DNA from: Candidatus Thorarchaeota archaeon
Lineage (GTDB): Archaea > Asgardarchaeota > Thorarchaeia > Thorarchaeales > Thorarchaeaceae
Assembly: GCA_030642465.1 (NCBI GenBank)
Contig: DAOWNS010000086.1
Location: 1-7,410 of the forward strand
Reading direction: 5' to 3'
Length of the DNA: 7,410 bases
Position 1 is the first letter of the stretch; every line of letters starts with the position of its first letter. The translations under genes and the position numbers were made by a program. Below the pieces are notes generated by a model. It had not been told where the DNA came from and made no database searches. It was given only the letters and a program-made list of their open reading frames with translations. This document shows, piece after piece, positions 1 to 6,366 of the stretch.

Positions 1-563
1 GTGAGAACTCGTACCCGATCCTTTGCAATGCCAATGCTTACACCCACCTTCTTGGCTGCTATATGTTCGTAGCCAATGACACCATGTTCCACGTGTCCTG
101 TTTCGTTGGGCTCGATTAGAATCAATCTCTTGTCAACACCCAGAACACGATCTCTATTGCCGAGTTGGTTAGTGTCCACTTGTCCACCCCACCGGTAGAA
201 TTCCTCCTCACGCGATTTGAGTTTGAAAAGGGGAAAAGTAACTACCGTGTCATTCTCAAGACAGATGTGCCCCTTCAGGATCATGGAGGGGGTTGCTTGA
301 ACAAGCTCCCTTCGAATGCCCTGTCCAATTGCAATCTCAAGTTTGTAGCTGGACACTGGATAGGGAATGATGATATCGACATCAGATGATTTGCTGACAT
401 CCCCCCTAGCAACTGAACCGTAAACAAACGAAGTAACACGATTATCCTGCAGTGTCTGCATAACCTCAAGTGCTCTTTCTCTTAGCTCGCTTAGGATTTC
501 CCAGTGTGCATCATCATAGGTAACTATGCGACTGTCATGAAGAGTTTCAGGCTTCTTAGACAT
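1..563 (-). CDS. Predicted nucleotidyltransferase (MNT/Pol beta fold, COG2413-like), C-terminus cut by window edge
   Basis: The frame is open from ATG at 563 to the left edge, about 187 codons, so the end is missing. Residues 46-68 carry the nucleotidyltransferase signature: FVYGSVARG at 46-54 (the G-S pair that holds the nucleotide) and SDVD at 60-63 (D61 and D63, the metal-binding aspartates), followed by a hydrophobic strand. Later segments such as VDKRLILIEP and an ETGHVEH motif resemble, from memory, the archaeal COG2413 family, whose substrate is not established. The start lies one base after the ncsA stop (TAG-T-ATG), so the two are almost certainly co-transcribed and probably translationally coupled; no strong SD is seen. 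A link to tRNA modification is only inferred from this neighbour. Nucleotidyl transfer is likely from the motif; the target is unknown. Confidence 0.85.
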   Translation of the reverse strand, partial: MSKKPETLHDSRIVTYDDAHWEILSELRERALEVMQTLQDNRVTSFVYGSVARGDVSKSSDVDIIIPYPVSSYKLEIAIGQGIRRELVQATPSMILKGHICLENDTVVTFPLFKLKSREEEFYRWGGQVDTNQLGNRDRVLGVDKRLILIEPNETGHVEHGVIGYEHIAAKKVGVSIGIAKDRVRVL

Positions 564-564
564 A

Positions 565-1509
565 CTAATCAGCCGCCGCCTTCCCTTGTAGTAATTCATC
601 CATTAGTCTGCATACCTTGCAGATCCGGCCGGAAGCAACCTCTCCACACTTCTCGCACCTTTCAGACTGGAACGTGTGCGTATTCGCTTCCAAAGATGCA
701 GTAATTGCTTCACCCGAACGAAGAATCGCAAGAAGAGTTCCCGGGCGTTTGTGCTCCATCTCATTCAAGAAATCCCTCAAATCGTTGCGCATTGCCTCCC
801 TGTAATAGGGGCACGGCACATCATGGTAGGGCAGTTCAAGATGATGGGAATATGCAACGATATCACGCTCTGACAGCTCCAGTAGGGGCTTAATGCGGGA
901 AATTAGTCCCTCAACGGGTTTGTCCCGAGGGCGATTAGTTCGCACAATTCGCTGACTATCACCGCGCATCACGTTCATCATGATTGTCTGTGCTTCATCA
1001 TCGAGATTATGACCGGTGGCTATGACATCAGCACCGATATCGAAAGCTGCAGTGTTTAGCGCTCTCCGCCTCAACACACCGCAGTACGAACAAGCACCGA
1101 CTGCGATGTTGCTGCGGAGTTGTACTATCTCATCCAGTGGAAGCCCGAATATGTCCTTAAACGATCGGACTTCGAGCTTCAGTCCCAACGAGTGTGCAAG
1201 TGCCTTTGCTGATTCCAGCGCTTCGTCCCTGTATCCCTTAATGCCCTCATCAATTGTAACTGGAATGAGCTCTGAATCGGGATAGTTGCTTTCAATCCGA
1301 TGAAGCATGTCCAGCAAGACTGCGCTATCTTTCCCGCCTGAGATAGCAACCGCTACTCGGTCACCCCTTTGGAGCATCTTCTTGCGATTAATCGTGCGTC
1401 TAACGCGGCTTAGTGTTGTCTTGATTAGACATGACTTGCAAAGCGCTTCCGACGTGTATCTCCGCAAGTATACAGCTGGGGAATCACACTTCGAGCATTT
1501 CTGGGACAT
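565..1509 (-). CDS. ncsA: tRNA 2-thiolation enzyme NcsA (Ncs6/TtuA family)
   Basis: This 314-residue ATP pyrophosphatase is predicted to adenylate and 2-thiolate a uridine in tRNA, either U34 as in Ncs6/Ctu1 or U54 as in TtuA; the sequence alone does not decide. Order of parts: an N-terminal zinc finger (C5, C8, C24, C27), the PP-loop SGGKDS at 57-62, the cysteine pair C140/C143, TGHNLDDEAQT at 165-175, C233 in a PCPYY context, and a C-terminal zinc finger (C285, C288, C297, C300). In TtuA-type enzymes three cysteines in the positions of C140, C143 and C233 hold a [4Fe-4S] cluster, so this copy looks intact and Fe-S dependent. Length is normal for the family. The sulfur carrier would be a ubiquitin-like protein, not seen here. 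The ATG at 1509 lies close behind a TATA-like box, so the leader should be short. Confidence 0.95.
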   Translation of the reverse strand: MSQKCSKCDSPAVYLRRYTSEALCKSCLIKTTLSRVRRTINRKKMLQRGDRVAVAISGGKDSAVLLDMLHRIESNYPDSELIPVTIDEGIKGYRDEALESAKALAHSLGLKLEVRSFKDIFGLPLDEIVQLRSNIAVGACSYCGVLRRRALNTAAFDIGADVIATGHNLDDEAQTIMMNVMRGDSQRIVRTNRPRDKPVEGLISRIKPLLELSERDIVAYSHHLELPYHDVPCPYYREAMRNDLRDFLNEMEHKRPGTLLAILRSGEAITASLEANTHTFQSERCEKCGEVASGRICKVCRLMDELLQGKAAAD

Positions 1510-1540
1510 CGGACACTCCGACTGACCTCAGTAGTATTCT

Positions 1541-1550
1541 CGTTAAAACT
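1541..1550 (-). promoter_or_regulatory. Candidate TATA box for ncsA
   Basis: On the minus strand this reads AGTTTTAACG, with TTTTAA at 1548-1543. It lies about 36 bases before the ncsA start codon, which would put initiation near 1520 and leave a leader of roughly ten bases. The call rests on position and composition only. Confidence 0.4.
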
Positions 1551-1552
1551 GC

Positions 1553-1585
1553 TCGTTTCCATCTGATAGAGGATGGGGGAAACGA
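1553..1585 (-). terminator. Inverted repeat between the 88-residue gene and ncsA, possible terminator
   Basis: TCGTTTCC at 1553-1560 and GGAAACGA at 1578-1585 are perfect 8-base inverted repeats. Inside them ATC (1561-1563) can pair with GAT (1572-1574), leaving an 8-base loop. Read on the minus strand the hairpin begins 4 bases after the stop of the upstream gene and is followed within a few bases by TTTT, which is also the candidate ncsA TATA box. It could end the upstream transcript or bind a regulator; the U-run is short for a terminator. Confidence 0.4.
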
Positions 1586-1589
1586 AGTG

Positions 1590-1856
1590 CTATTTTTTGG
1601 AGCGCAGTCCCCTAGGTGATTCATCCTTCTCCTTAACTAACGGCTGGACCCGTCTGGTTTGAACTGCAACTTTCGATGTACGGAAATTCGCAGCTTGGAT
1701 GACATCATCTACCGTTCTATGACCTATTTCGTACATTTCATGCGAGTGACACTCAACTGCAAGAAACTCCTGTGTTCCACCCTTCCCCTGCCAGATGTCG
1801 CCATCCTCCATTCTCCATCGGAGTCCAGAGTCAGCAGGGGCTTTGTCTGTCATCAT
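1590..1856 (-). CDS. Hypothetical protein, 88 residues
   Basis: I do not recognise this protein. It has a polar N-terminus, a compact middle (about 11-70) with W14 and W22, a GGTQEFLAVEC stretch at 26-36 and a VDDVIQAANF helix-like segment at 49-58, then a charged tail rich in Lys, Arg and Glu. C36, H37, H39 and H46 lie close together and could bind metal, but this is speculation. Codons look ordinary for the window. The frame opens with two ATG codons (1856 and 1853); the second may be the true start. GGGAGG at 1874-1869 lies 12 bases before the first ATG, somewhat far for an SD. The start overlaps the stop of the doubtful upstream ORF. It has no membrane segment or signal peptide. Confidence 0.6.
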   Translation of the reverse strand: MMTDKAPADSGLRWRMEDGDIWQGKGGTQEFLAVECHSHEMYEIGHRTVDDVIQAANFRTSKVAVQTRRVQPLVKEKDESPRGLRSKK

Positions 1857-2200
1857 CGAGATGGTATCCCTCCCACAGACCTAGCTTCCTTCTCCTGTCT
1901 TGATACTGGGGTATCACTCCCAGCGACAGAGAGAGCTTTCACAGTTCTTGCCACGGCGGGGTCATTATCACCCATCCTAGATTCATCACTGAAACTGAGA
2001 AGGCTCGTCTGAGCATGGTGAACAGCCGCGGACTCTCCAGAGTGCGATACACCACTCTTCATGGAGAGTAAGGACCTCCCTTGAGAAGATGCCTTCCCTC
2101 GGGCTTTCGGGAGCGGGCGTGTGCTGCGCAAGACAGCATCAACCCACTTGCCTAGTCCTATCATAGTATGTAGTGGCTCTCCAGTACTGATAAGGCCCAC
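1853..2200 (-). CDS. Doubtful ORF, Ser/Arg/Ala-rich, 115 residues
   Basis: This GTG-initiated frame has no recognised domain. Apart from a short hydrophobic stretch (about residues 10-25, with KWVDAVL), the product is rich in Ser, Ala, Gly and Arg and looks disordered. I see no SD and no clear TATA box before it. The argument for it is its end: its TGA is interleaved with the ATG-ATG of the 88-residue gene (CGATGATGA), as in coupled genes. It may instead be a chance frame, or the two may be one gene split by a frameshift: the downstream frame is offset by -1 but is closed by TAG at 1883-1881, so fusion would have to occur within the last 30 bases. No classical slippery heptamer is visible there. 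Confidence 0.3.
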   Translation of the reverse strand: MGLISTGEPLHTMIGLGKWVDAVLRSTRPLPKARGKASSQGRSLLSMKSGVSHSGESAAVHHAQTSLLSFSDESRMGDNDPAVARTVKALSVAGSDTPVSRQEKEARSVGGIPSR

Positions 2201-2336
2201 ACAATCTGGGATTTGTTTGTTCGAAACGCTACACAGAGAGGCTTTCAGACTGAACCTCCCGATGCAGGCACATGTGGATGGCTCCTATGCATTGTGAGAG
2301 TCGTGCATGTTTCTTACATCTTTATGTTCCAGATTA
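2201..2336. other. Gap without a convincing gene, with potential stem-loops
   Basis: No coding frame is supported here. With the weak ORF to its left, the stretch 1857-2336 holds nothing I can name. Two imperfect stem-loops can be drawn. In the first, GAGG at 2238-2241 and TTCA at 2244-2247 pair with TGAA at 2251-2254 and CCTC at 2255-2258, leaving a two-base bulge. In the second, ATGCAGG at 2262-2268 pairs with CCTATGCAT near 2284-2292, also with a two-base bulge. I found no conserved core of RNase P RNA, SRP RNA or tRNA on either strand. Confidence 0.3.
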
Positions 2337-2630
2337 CTAGAGGTCTGTAAGAATCCCATCGCTCCGAATTCCCTTGAAGGTCTCGGCAACACGTTCGATA
2401 CGAGCCAATGCTTCCACGCGGTCCTCGGAGAGACGCATTTCATCAAAGAATAACAGAGCGTGTCCCTTTAGAGCTTCCCAGTCAATCTCTTCATTCATCT
2501 GAAGTATCATTTTCAGCTTTGCAAGTGGTTCTTGCCACGATCCAGGGAGAAACATCGTGAGGTAGTCGGTGAGCGCCTTTCTGGTCTTTTCACGGACATC
2601 AGACGCCATCCCAATCTGAGTGCTTATCAT
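2337..2630 (-). CDS. Hypothetical helical protein, 97 residues
   Basis: I do not recognise the family. The product is soluble, has no cysteines and is predicted to be almost wholly helical, with Leu/Glu/Lys/Arg patterns suggesting a small helical bundle: about 11-28, 32-46 (with PGSW before it), 50-66 (IDWEALKGHALLFFDEM) and 69-88 (amphipathic RVEALARIERVAETF). ATG at 2630 is the most upstream start, since an in-frame TGA lies two codons before it; ATG at 2609 (residue 8) is an alternative. No SD is clear, and a TATA-like box sits about 35 bases upstream, so the message may be nearly leaderless. It reads in the same direction as the protease gene upstream but appears to have its own promoter. 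Reality of the gene is likely; its function is unknown. Confidence 0.7.
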   Translation of the reverse strand: MISTQIGMASDVREKTRKALTDYLTMFLPGSWQEPLAKLKMILQMNEEIDWEALKGHALLFFDEMRLSEDRVEALARIERVAETFKGIRSDGILTDL

Positions 2631-2660
2631 TTTGCATCATTCGGGATGTCTCTATGGTTC

Positions 2661-2669
2661 CTTTTTAGG
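2661..2669 (-). promoter_or_regulatory. Candidate TATA box for the 97-residue gene
   Basis: The minus strand reads CCTAAAAAG, about 31-39 bases before the ATG at 2630. Initiation would fall near 2640 and give a leader of about ten bases. Support is positional only. Confidence 0.35.
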
Positions 2670-2750
2670 TCCGAGAATCCTAGGCTGGAAAATGGAATGG
2701 AGTGACAGTGTATTGACTACTGCTCCGCATCCAACTGAACCATGGTGCAG

Positions 2751-3926
2751 CTAGAATAGACCCTTTCCGTACCATAGAGAGAAACCGATGCTAAGAAGCA
2801 CTATGGATAATGAAAGAATCCTCATAGGCCACATGATCAATTTGATTGTCTTCTCATCATCAATGAATAGGCTCAATCCATTAGATAGCAGTTTATCGCC
2901 ATCCAGCATTGGTATCGGAAGGAGATTGAATAGAGCCACTGAAACTAGGATTAAGAAACACCACTGCATTATCTGCTGCATGTGGAAAGCGTACATCGGA
3001 CCTCCGGGAATCCATTCCCAGCCAGTTTTTGGTTCCCAGTAATCAGCACCATACACACCTATGTAACCTCTGGATGCGTTGGCTTCGTGCTCTGCGAGCG
3101 TTACTGTGAGGGAATAGTTGTTCAAGCGATGTATTGTGAGGCTGGCTCCCGATTCGGCATCAGTCATATACGAGCCGACATCGCTCCAGCTTTCAATTGT
3201 TGTATCGTTGAGTCCAACAATGACGTCACCGATTTGCAGAGATGCGTAAGCAGCAGGTGTTCCTGAAGAAACATCGTAGATGTATGCTCCACTGGGAGGG
3301 TTGAACGCAATCGACATCATAGGAGTGAAGTTAGCGATGATGAGCAGGAAAACGAGCCCCCAGAGTAGGTTGGCATATGAGCCAGCAGCAAGAAGACGCA
3401 TACGCGCCCTAGGACTTGCTTCCTTCTCGAAGTACTCCTCATCGGGCTCTACAAAGGCGCCGAAGAGCACGAAAAAGGAGATGAAACCTGAGCTTTTAAT
3501 GGGAATATCATCTCGGGATGAAGCTAGCCCGTGCGCAAACTCATGAGTTAGAAGAGTGACTGCGAGAGCAATTATCATGTAGTATAGTGGCAGACCGGTT
3601 ATGGTGACGCCCGGGATTATCGGGACCACGCCCCCAGCCGTAGCAGGCTGAATGAAAAACCTGAGTAGGTTCTCTGCAAACATCCAGAAGCCAAATGCCA
3701 TCCCACCAAAGGCAACGATTATGCCCAAGTTGAAGAATGCCTTTGGAAATTTCTTGCCCATTTTCGCAAGAAATGCGTTTAGTCGCTCCGTCTTGAACAT
3801 CAAGAAGAAGGGTGTGCCGATCTCAACACCTCTCTCACTTAGCTTATTGACGCCGATTGCTTGGCCGACAATGTAGAGAACAATGTAGATAGCTGCAATG
3901 ATAAACAACACAATCATTGGGTCCAT
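2751..3926 (-). CDS. Site-2-protease-like membrane zinc metalloprotease (M50) with a PDZ-like domain
   Basis: This 391-residue polytopic membrane protein should cleave transmembrane or membrane-near segments of other proteins. It has an N-terminal membrane segment (about 4-24), hydrophobic segments near 65-90 and 112-133, then more near 180-200, 320-338 and 367-385. The zinc motif HEFAH is at 128-132 (H128, H132, catalytic E129) inside a membrane segment. The third ligand is expected to be D342 in NLLPIPMLDG at 334-343. A PDZ-like region (about 215-285, with GTPAAYASLQIGDVIVGLN) lies between the catalytic halves, as in many S2P and RseP relatives. Both catalytic motifs are intact. The ATG at 3926 is preceded by GTGAT four or five bases away, which matches the end of the archaeal SD. 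It diverges from rps6e; substrate unknown. Confidence 0.92.
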   Translation of the reverse strand: MDPMIVLFIIAAIYIVLYIVGQAIGVNKLSERGVEIGTPFFLMFKTERLNAFLAKMGKKFPKAFFNLGIIVAFGGMAFGFWMFAENLLRFFIQPATAGGVVPIIPGVTITGLPLYYMIIALAVTLLTHEFAHGLASSRDDIPIKSSGFISFFVLFGAFVEPDEEYFEKEASPRARMRLLAAGSYANLLWGLVFLLIIANFTPMMSIAFNPPSGAYIYDVSSGTPAAYASLQIGDVIVGLNDTTIESWSDVGSYMTDAESGASLTIHRLNNYSLTVTLAEHEANASRGYIGVYGADYWEPKTGWEWIPGGPMYAFHMQQIMQWCFLILVSVALFNLLPIPMLDGDKLLSNGLSLFIDDEKTIKLIMWPMRILSLSIVLLSIGFSLWYGKGLF

Positions 3927-3979
3927 AAGACATCACTTCTAGCGGAGCACGTGCTGATTGCGGGGCAGAGTCTGTGATT

Positions 3980-3988
3980 GTTATAATG
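3980..3988 (-). promoter_or_regulatory. Candidate TATA box for the M50 protease gene
   Basis: The minus strand reads CATTATAAC, about 55-60 bases before the ATG at 3926, so the leader would be around 30 bases. It lies in the 188-base divergent region 3927-4114. Confidence 0.45.
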
Positions 3989-4086
3989 CTTGTGTCAGGG
4001 ACGAGATATAGATTTCCGGCTGACCTAACCGCAATCCTCATAAAGTGACCAACTTTCGCTACCGCTGGAGTCCACGTCGGACATCC

Positions 4087-4093
4087 CTATATC
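4087..4093 (+). promoter_or_regulatory. Candidate TATA box for rps6e
   Basis: CTATATC is centred about 25 bases before the GTG at 4115. If used, the transcript would be leaderless or nearly so. An AGGTAGG stretch at 4097-4103 could instead be an SD 11 bases from the start, which would require a more distal promoter such as the CATAAAG near 4039. The sequence does not decide. Confidence 0.3.
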
Positions 4094-4114
4094 CTTAGGT
4101 AGGCGAATCGATAA

Positions 4115-4498
4115 GTGCCATTCAAACTAGTAATCAGCGACCCTGAATCCGGAGAGGCCATCCAGTATGAACTAGATGATGCAAAGACAAATGCTCTGGT
4201 TGGCAAAACGGTGGGAGAAATAATCGAAGGGGATGTAATTGGCCTGCCAGGATACAAGCTTAAGATTACTGGTGGCAGTGACTCTTCTGGTTTTCCAATA
4301 CGATTTGATGTTCATGGTAGCGGAAAGAAGAAGGTCTTGATACGAGGACCACCTGGATTCAGACCCCAGAGGAAGGGGATTGCCAAGCGCAAGACAGTAC
4401 GAGGCAGAGAGCTTGGCCCTGATATCGCACAAGTGAATATGCGGGTCGAAGAGAAAGGTGCAGCTCCACTAAAAGAGCTGATTATGAAAGCTGCATAG
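4115..4498 (+). CDS. rps6e: Small-subunit ribosomal protein S6e
   Basis: This 127-residue basic protein matches archaeal S6e in length and content. It belongs to the 30S subunit and binds rRNA. The N-terminus (FKLVISDPESGEA) is typical. The central GLPGYKLKITGGSDSSGFP (about 44-62) and the GPPGFRPQRKGIAKRKTVRG segment (about 79-98) are family hallmarks. The long C-terminal phosphorylated tail of eukaryotic S6 is absent, as in other archaea. GTG at 4115 is the only sensible start, because a TAA lies directly before it. It heads the plus-strand cluster, and aIF2 gamma follows after a 137-base spacer. Confidence 0.97.
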   Translation: MPFKLVISDPESGEAIQYELDDAKTNALVGKTVGEIIEGDVIGLPGYKLKITGGSDSSGFPIRFDVHGSGKKKVLIRGPPGFRPQRKGIAKRKTVRGRELGPDIAQVNMRVEEKGAAPLKELIMKAA

Positions 4499-4556
4499 TT
4501 TCTGAGGGCTATGTTGGAAAAGCCACTACAGTAGGCTTTAACGTGCTATCTCTCAG

Positions 4557-4587
4557 TTTAGACCATAGACTTCATAAGAGGTCTAGA
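4557..4587 (+). promoter_or_regulatory. Inverted repeat in the aIF2 gamma leader, overlapping an SD
   Basis: TTTAGACC at 4557-4564 can pair with GGTCTAGA at 4580-4587: eight pairs including one G-U. The loop is 15 bases and allows a short inner CTT/AAG pairing. The right arm contains most of GAGGT (4578-4582), the only good SD-like site in the spacer, and the first base of the ATG at 4587. A hairpin could hide that site, provided transcription starts upstream of 4557. A TATA-like CTTTAA at 4537-4542 would place the start near 4563 and break the left arm, so read-through from rps6e would be needed. Confidence 0.4.
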
Positions 4588-4639
4588 TGAATCTGACGAC
4601 CTAATGAACAAGGCGCAGCTGGAAGTGAAGACTAGGTGA
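4587..4639 (+). other. Two end-overlapping mini-ORFs leading into aIF2 gamma
   Basis: GAGGT at 4578-4582 is followed after four bases by ATG 4587, which opens a five-codon frame (MNLTT) ending TAA at 4602-4604. The last A of that stop begins ATG 4604, which opens an 11-codon frame (MNKAQLEVKTR) ending TGA at 4637-4639. That TGA is interleaved with the GTG start of aIF2 gamma as GTGA. Such overlaps are typical of translational coupling. The frames are short enough to arise by chance, and translation is not shown. Confidence 0.35.
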
Positions 4640-5877
4640 CTAGGAGATACGAAGGACAGTCTGAAGTCAATATAGGCGCATTGGGCCATGTCGACCACGG
4701 CAAGACAACGATGGTGGAGCTCCTCACGGGAGAGTGGACTGATCGTCACTCGGATGAGGTCAGACGTGGCATATCTATCCGACTTGGTTATGCTGCTACA
4801 ACTCTAATGAAGTGTACAAAATGCTCCGGAGCCGACGCATACACAACATCGCACATGGCAAAAGAAGGAAAGTGTGCAAAGTGTGGCGGTAAACTCGAAA
4901 TACTCAGAGAGATATCGTTTGTAGACAGTCCGGGTCACGAATCATTGATGGCTACCTGCCTCAGCGGAGCCAGCCTGATGGACGGGGCTATTCTGGTGAT
5001 AGCTGCAGATGAGCCATGCCCTATGCCACAGACTTCTGAACATCTTCACGCATTGGATATTACTGGAGTCAGGAATATTATAGTCGTACAGAATAAGATT
5101 GAGCTTGTTTCCAAGGAGCAAGCCTTAACGCATTACCAGCAAATAAAGGAGTTCGTCAAGGGAACAGTCGCTGAAAATGCTCCAATAATACCGATATCGG
5201 CTGTTTTCGGCTCAAATGCAGATTTCCTCATCCAGACCATAGAGGAGGTCATTCCAACTCCAGAAAGAGATGATCAAGCTGTTGCGAAGATGTATGTTGC
5301 TAGATCCTTTGATATCAACAAGCCTGGTACATTGCCAGTTGATTTGCAGGGTGGAGTAGTTGGCGGCTCGATTATCCAAGGAAAACTCATGATTGGCGAT
5401 GAGATAGAAATATCCCCTGGCGCAAAGTCTGAGAAGGGATTCAAACCCATCAAGGCAAAGATTGTAAGTCTGCTCTCGGGCAGTGGAAATGCGTTGGATG
5501 AAGCTTATCCCGGAGGATTGATTGGTGTCGGTACAGGTTTGGACCCAGCTTTCACACGCGCTGATAGGCTTGTAGGCAACATTGTTGGTAAGGCAGGAAA
5601 AACACCGAAGGCAATATACAAACTCATGATTAAACCCGAGCTTATGCAAAGGGTTTTGGGAATGGAGTCAAAGAAAGAGGTTGATAATCTAAGACTGAAG
5701 GAACCTCTGATGCTCGTTGTTGGCACTGCGCCCACAGTGGGAATCATTACCAGACTTCATGGAGATGAAGTCGAGCTCGAACTGAAACGACCAGTGTGTG
5801 TCGAGAAGGGACAGCGTGTCGCAATCGGTCGAAGAGTCGAAAATAAGTGGCGACTGATAGGTCATGCAGTCGTCTAA
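4636..5877 (+). CDS. Translation initiation factor aIF2 subunit gamma
   Basis: The 413-residue GTPase subunit of aIF2 delivers initiator methionyl-tRNA to the small ribosomal subunit. GTP-binding motifs in order: G1 GHVDHGKT at 17-24, switch 1 RRGISIRLGYA at 43-53, G3 DSPGH at 97-101, G4 NKIE at 153-156 and G5 SA at 188-189. A zinc knuckle (C60, C63, C80, C83) lies in the family position. Domains II and III follow (about 205-413), with the PGGLIGVGT segment expected for domain II. Length and motifs are canonical, and NKIE with the zinc knuckle separates it from EF-Tu and SelB. GTG 4636 is secure: TAG precedes it directly in frame and no usable start follows before the G1 motif. Its own SD is weak. 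The PIN gene follows after eight bases. Confidence 0.97.
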   Translation: MTRRYEGQSEVNIGALGHVDHGKTTMVELLTGEWTDRHSDEVRRGISIRLGYAATTLMKCTKCSGADAYTTSHMAKEGKCAKCGGKLEILREISFVDSPGHESLMATCLSGASLMDGAILVIAADEPCPMPQTSEHLHALDITGVRNIIVVQNKIELVSKEQALTHYQQIKEFVKGTVAENAPIIPISAVFGSNADFLIQTIEEVIPTPERDDQAVAKMYVARSFDINKPGTLPVDLQGGVVGGSIIQGKLMIGDEIEISPGAKSEKGFKPIKAKIVSLLSGSGNALDEAYPGGLIGVGTGLDPAFTRADRLVGNIVGKAGKTPKAIYKLMIKPELMQRVLGMESKKEVDNLRLKEPLMLVVGTAPTVGIITRLHGDEVELELKRPVCVEKGQRVAIGRRVENKWRLIGHAVV

Positions 5878-5885
5878 TCGGTCCT

Positions 5886-6302
5886 GTGAGTAAAGTGGCA
5901 TTTCAAGTCATACTGGATACAAACTTCCTAGCAGTGCCTGCGCAGTTCGGAGTGGACATATTCTCTGAAATAGAGCGAGTACTAGAGAGGCGAGTGGAAT
6001 TCGTGCTGCTGGAGTCAACTGTCAGAGAAATCGATCTAAAAGGGGGATTAGGCGCTGGAAAGACAGATGCGAAGGTATTCAGAATTGCCAAGGATCTCAT
6101 CCAAAGGTGTACCGTGGTAAAGGTTCCAGAATCGTCAACCGCAATGCCAGTCGATGACCAGCTCCTCGAGTACGCAATTTCAGTCAAGGGCGCGCTAGCC
6201 ACAAACGATAGAGAGCTCAGAACGAGAGCTCGGGAATGCAGAGTACCGGTGTTATTACTCAGAGGCAAGAAAAGGGTGGTCCTTGAAGGGTCAGTTTTTT
6301 GA
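5886..6302 (+). CDS. PIN-domain protein, archaeal Fcf1/Utp24-like (COG1412-like)
   Basis: This is a predicted metal-dependent endoribonuclease of about 138 residues. The acidic residues expected of the PIN site are present: D11 in ILDTNFL, E48 in STVREID (44-50), D90/D91 in VDDQ and D108 in ATNDRELR (105-112). The C-terminal LLLRGKKRVVLEG is typical of archaeal Fcf1/Utp24 relatives, which are thought to act in 18S/16S rRNA processing; this role is inferred from the family and the ribosomal neighbourhood. It is not a typical VapC, since no antitoxin gene adjoins it. GTG 5886 gives the usual distance to the first Asp; GTG 5895 is also possible. An in-frame ATG at 5847 would overlap aIF2 gamma and is less likely. 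It is almost certainly co-transcribed with aIF2 gamma. Confidence 0.9.
   Translation: MSKVAFQVILDTNFLAVPAQFGVDIFSEIERVLERRVEFVLLESTVREIDLKGGLGAGKTDAKVFRIAKDLIQRCTVVKVPESSTAMPVDDQLLEYAISVKGALATNDRELRTRARECRVPVLLLRGKKRVVLEGSVF
6295..6300 (+). terminator. Oligo-T tract at the end of the PIN gene
   Basis: Six T residues overlap the TGA stop, and five more lie at 6318-6322. Archaeal RNA polymerase commonly terminates at such tracts without a hairpin, so the aIF2 gamma-PIN transcript could end here. The second tract also forms part of the candidate rpoE1 promoter. Confidence 0.4.
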
Positions 6303-6317
6303 GTCAATGTCACAACG

Positions 6318-6325
6318 TTTTTATT
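6318..6325 (+). promoter_or_regulatory. Candidate TATA box for rpoE1-spt4
   Basis: TTTTTATT is the best AT-rich box in the spacer. It would start transcription near 6347 and leave a leader of nearly 90 bases before GTG 6434. The TATGTATAT at 6410-6418 is too close to the start codon to serve. Confidence 0.35.
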
Positions 6326-6356
6326 CGCACCAAATTGATGCATCGCTGAGCCGTAG

Positions 6357-6366
6357 GGTCCGGACC
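6357..6366. repeat. Perfect 10-base palindrome upstream of rpoE1
   Basis: GGTCCGGACC is self-complementary and lies in the probable rpoE1 leader. TAGGGTC, which overlaps its left half (6354-6360), occurs again at 6381-6387. It may be an operator or a small RNA hairpin, or may be chance. Confidence 0.3.

Noticed and set aside
1659..2012. Plus-strand frame of 117 codons
   Set aside because: It is rich in Cys, Ser and Leu, has no motif, and lies opposite the 88-residue gene and the Ser-rich ORF; it is probably an antisense shadow.
2205..2233. TTCGAAAC resembling a tRNA T-loop
   Set aside because: The flanking bases do not form a five-pair stem on either strand, and no acceptor or anticodon arm could be drawn.
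3844..4041. Minus-strand frame across the divergent promoter region
   Set aside because: It overlaps the start of the M50 gene in another frame, lacks any motif and covers the candidate promoter.
5847..5885. Upstream ATG extension of the PIN protein
   Set aside because: It would overlap the end of aIF2 gamma by 31 bases and add 13 residues not expected before the first PIN aspartate; GTG 5886 fits the family better.
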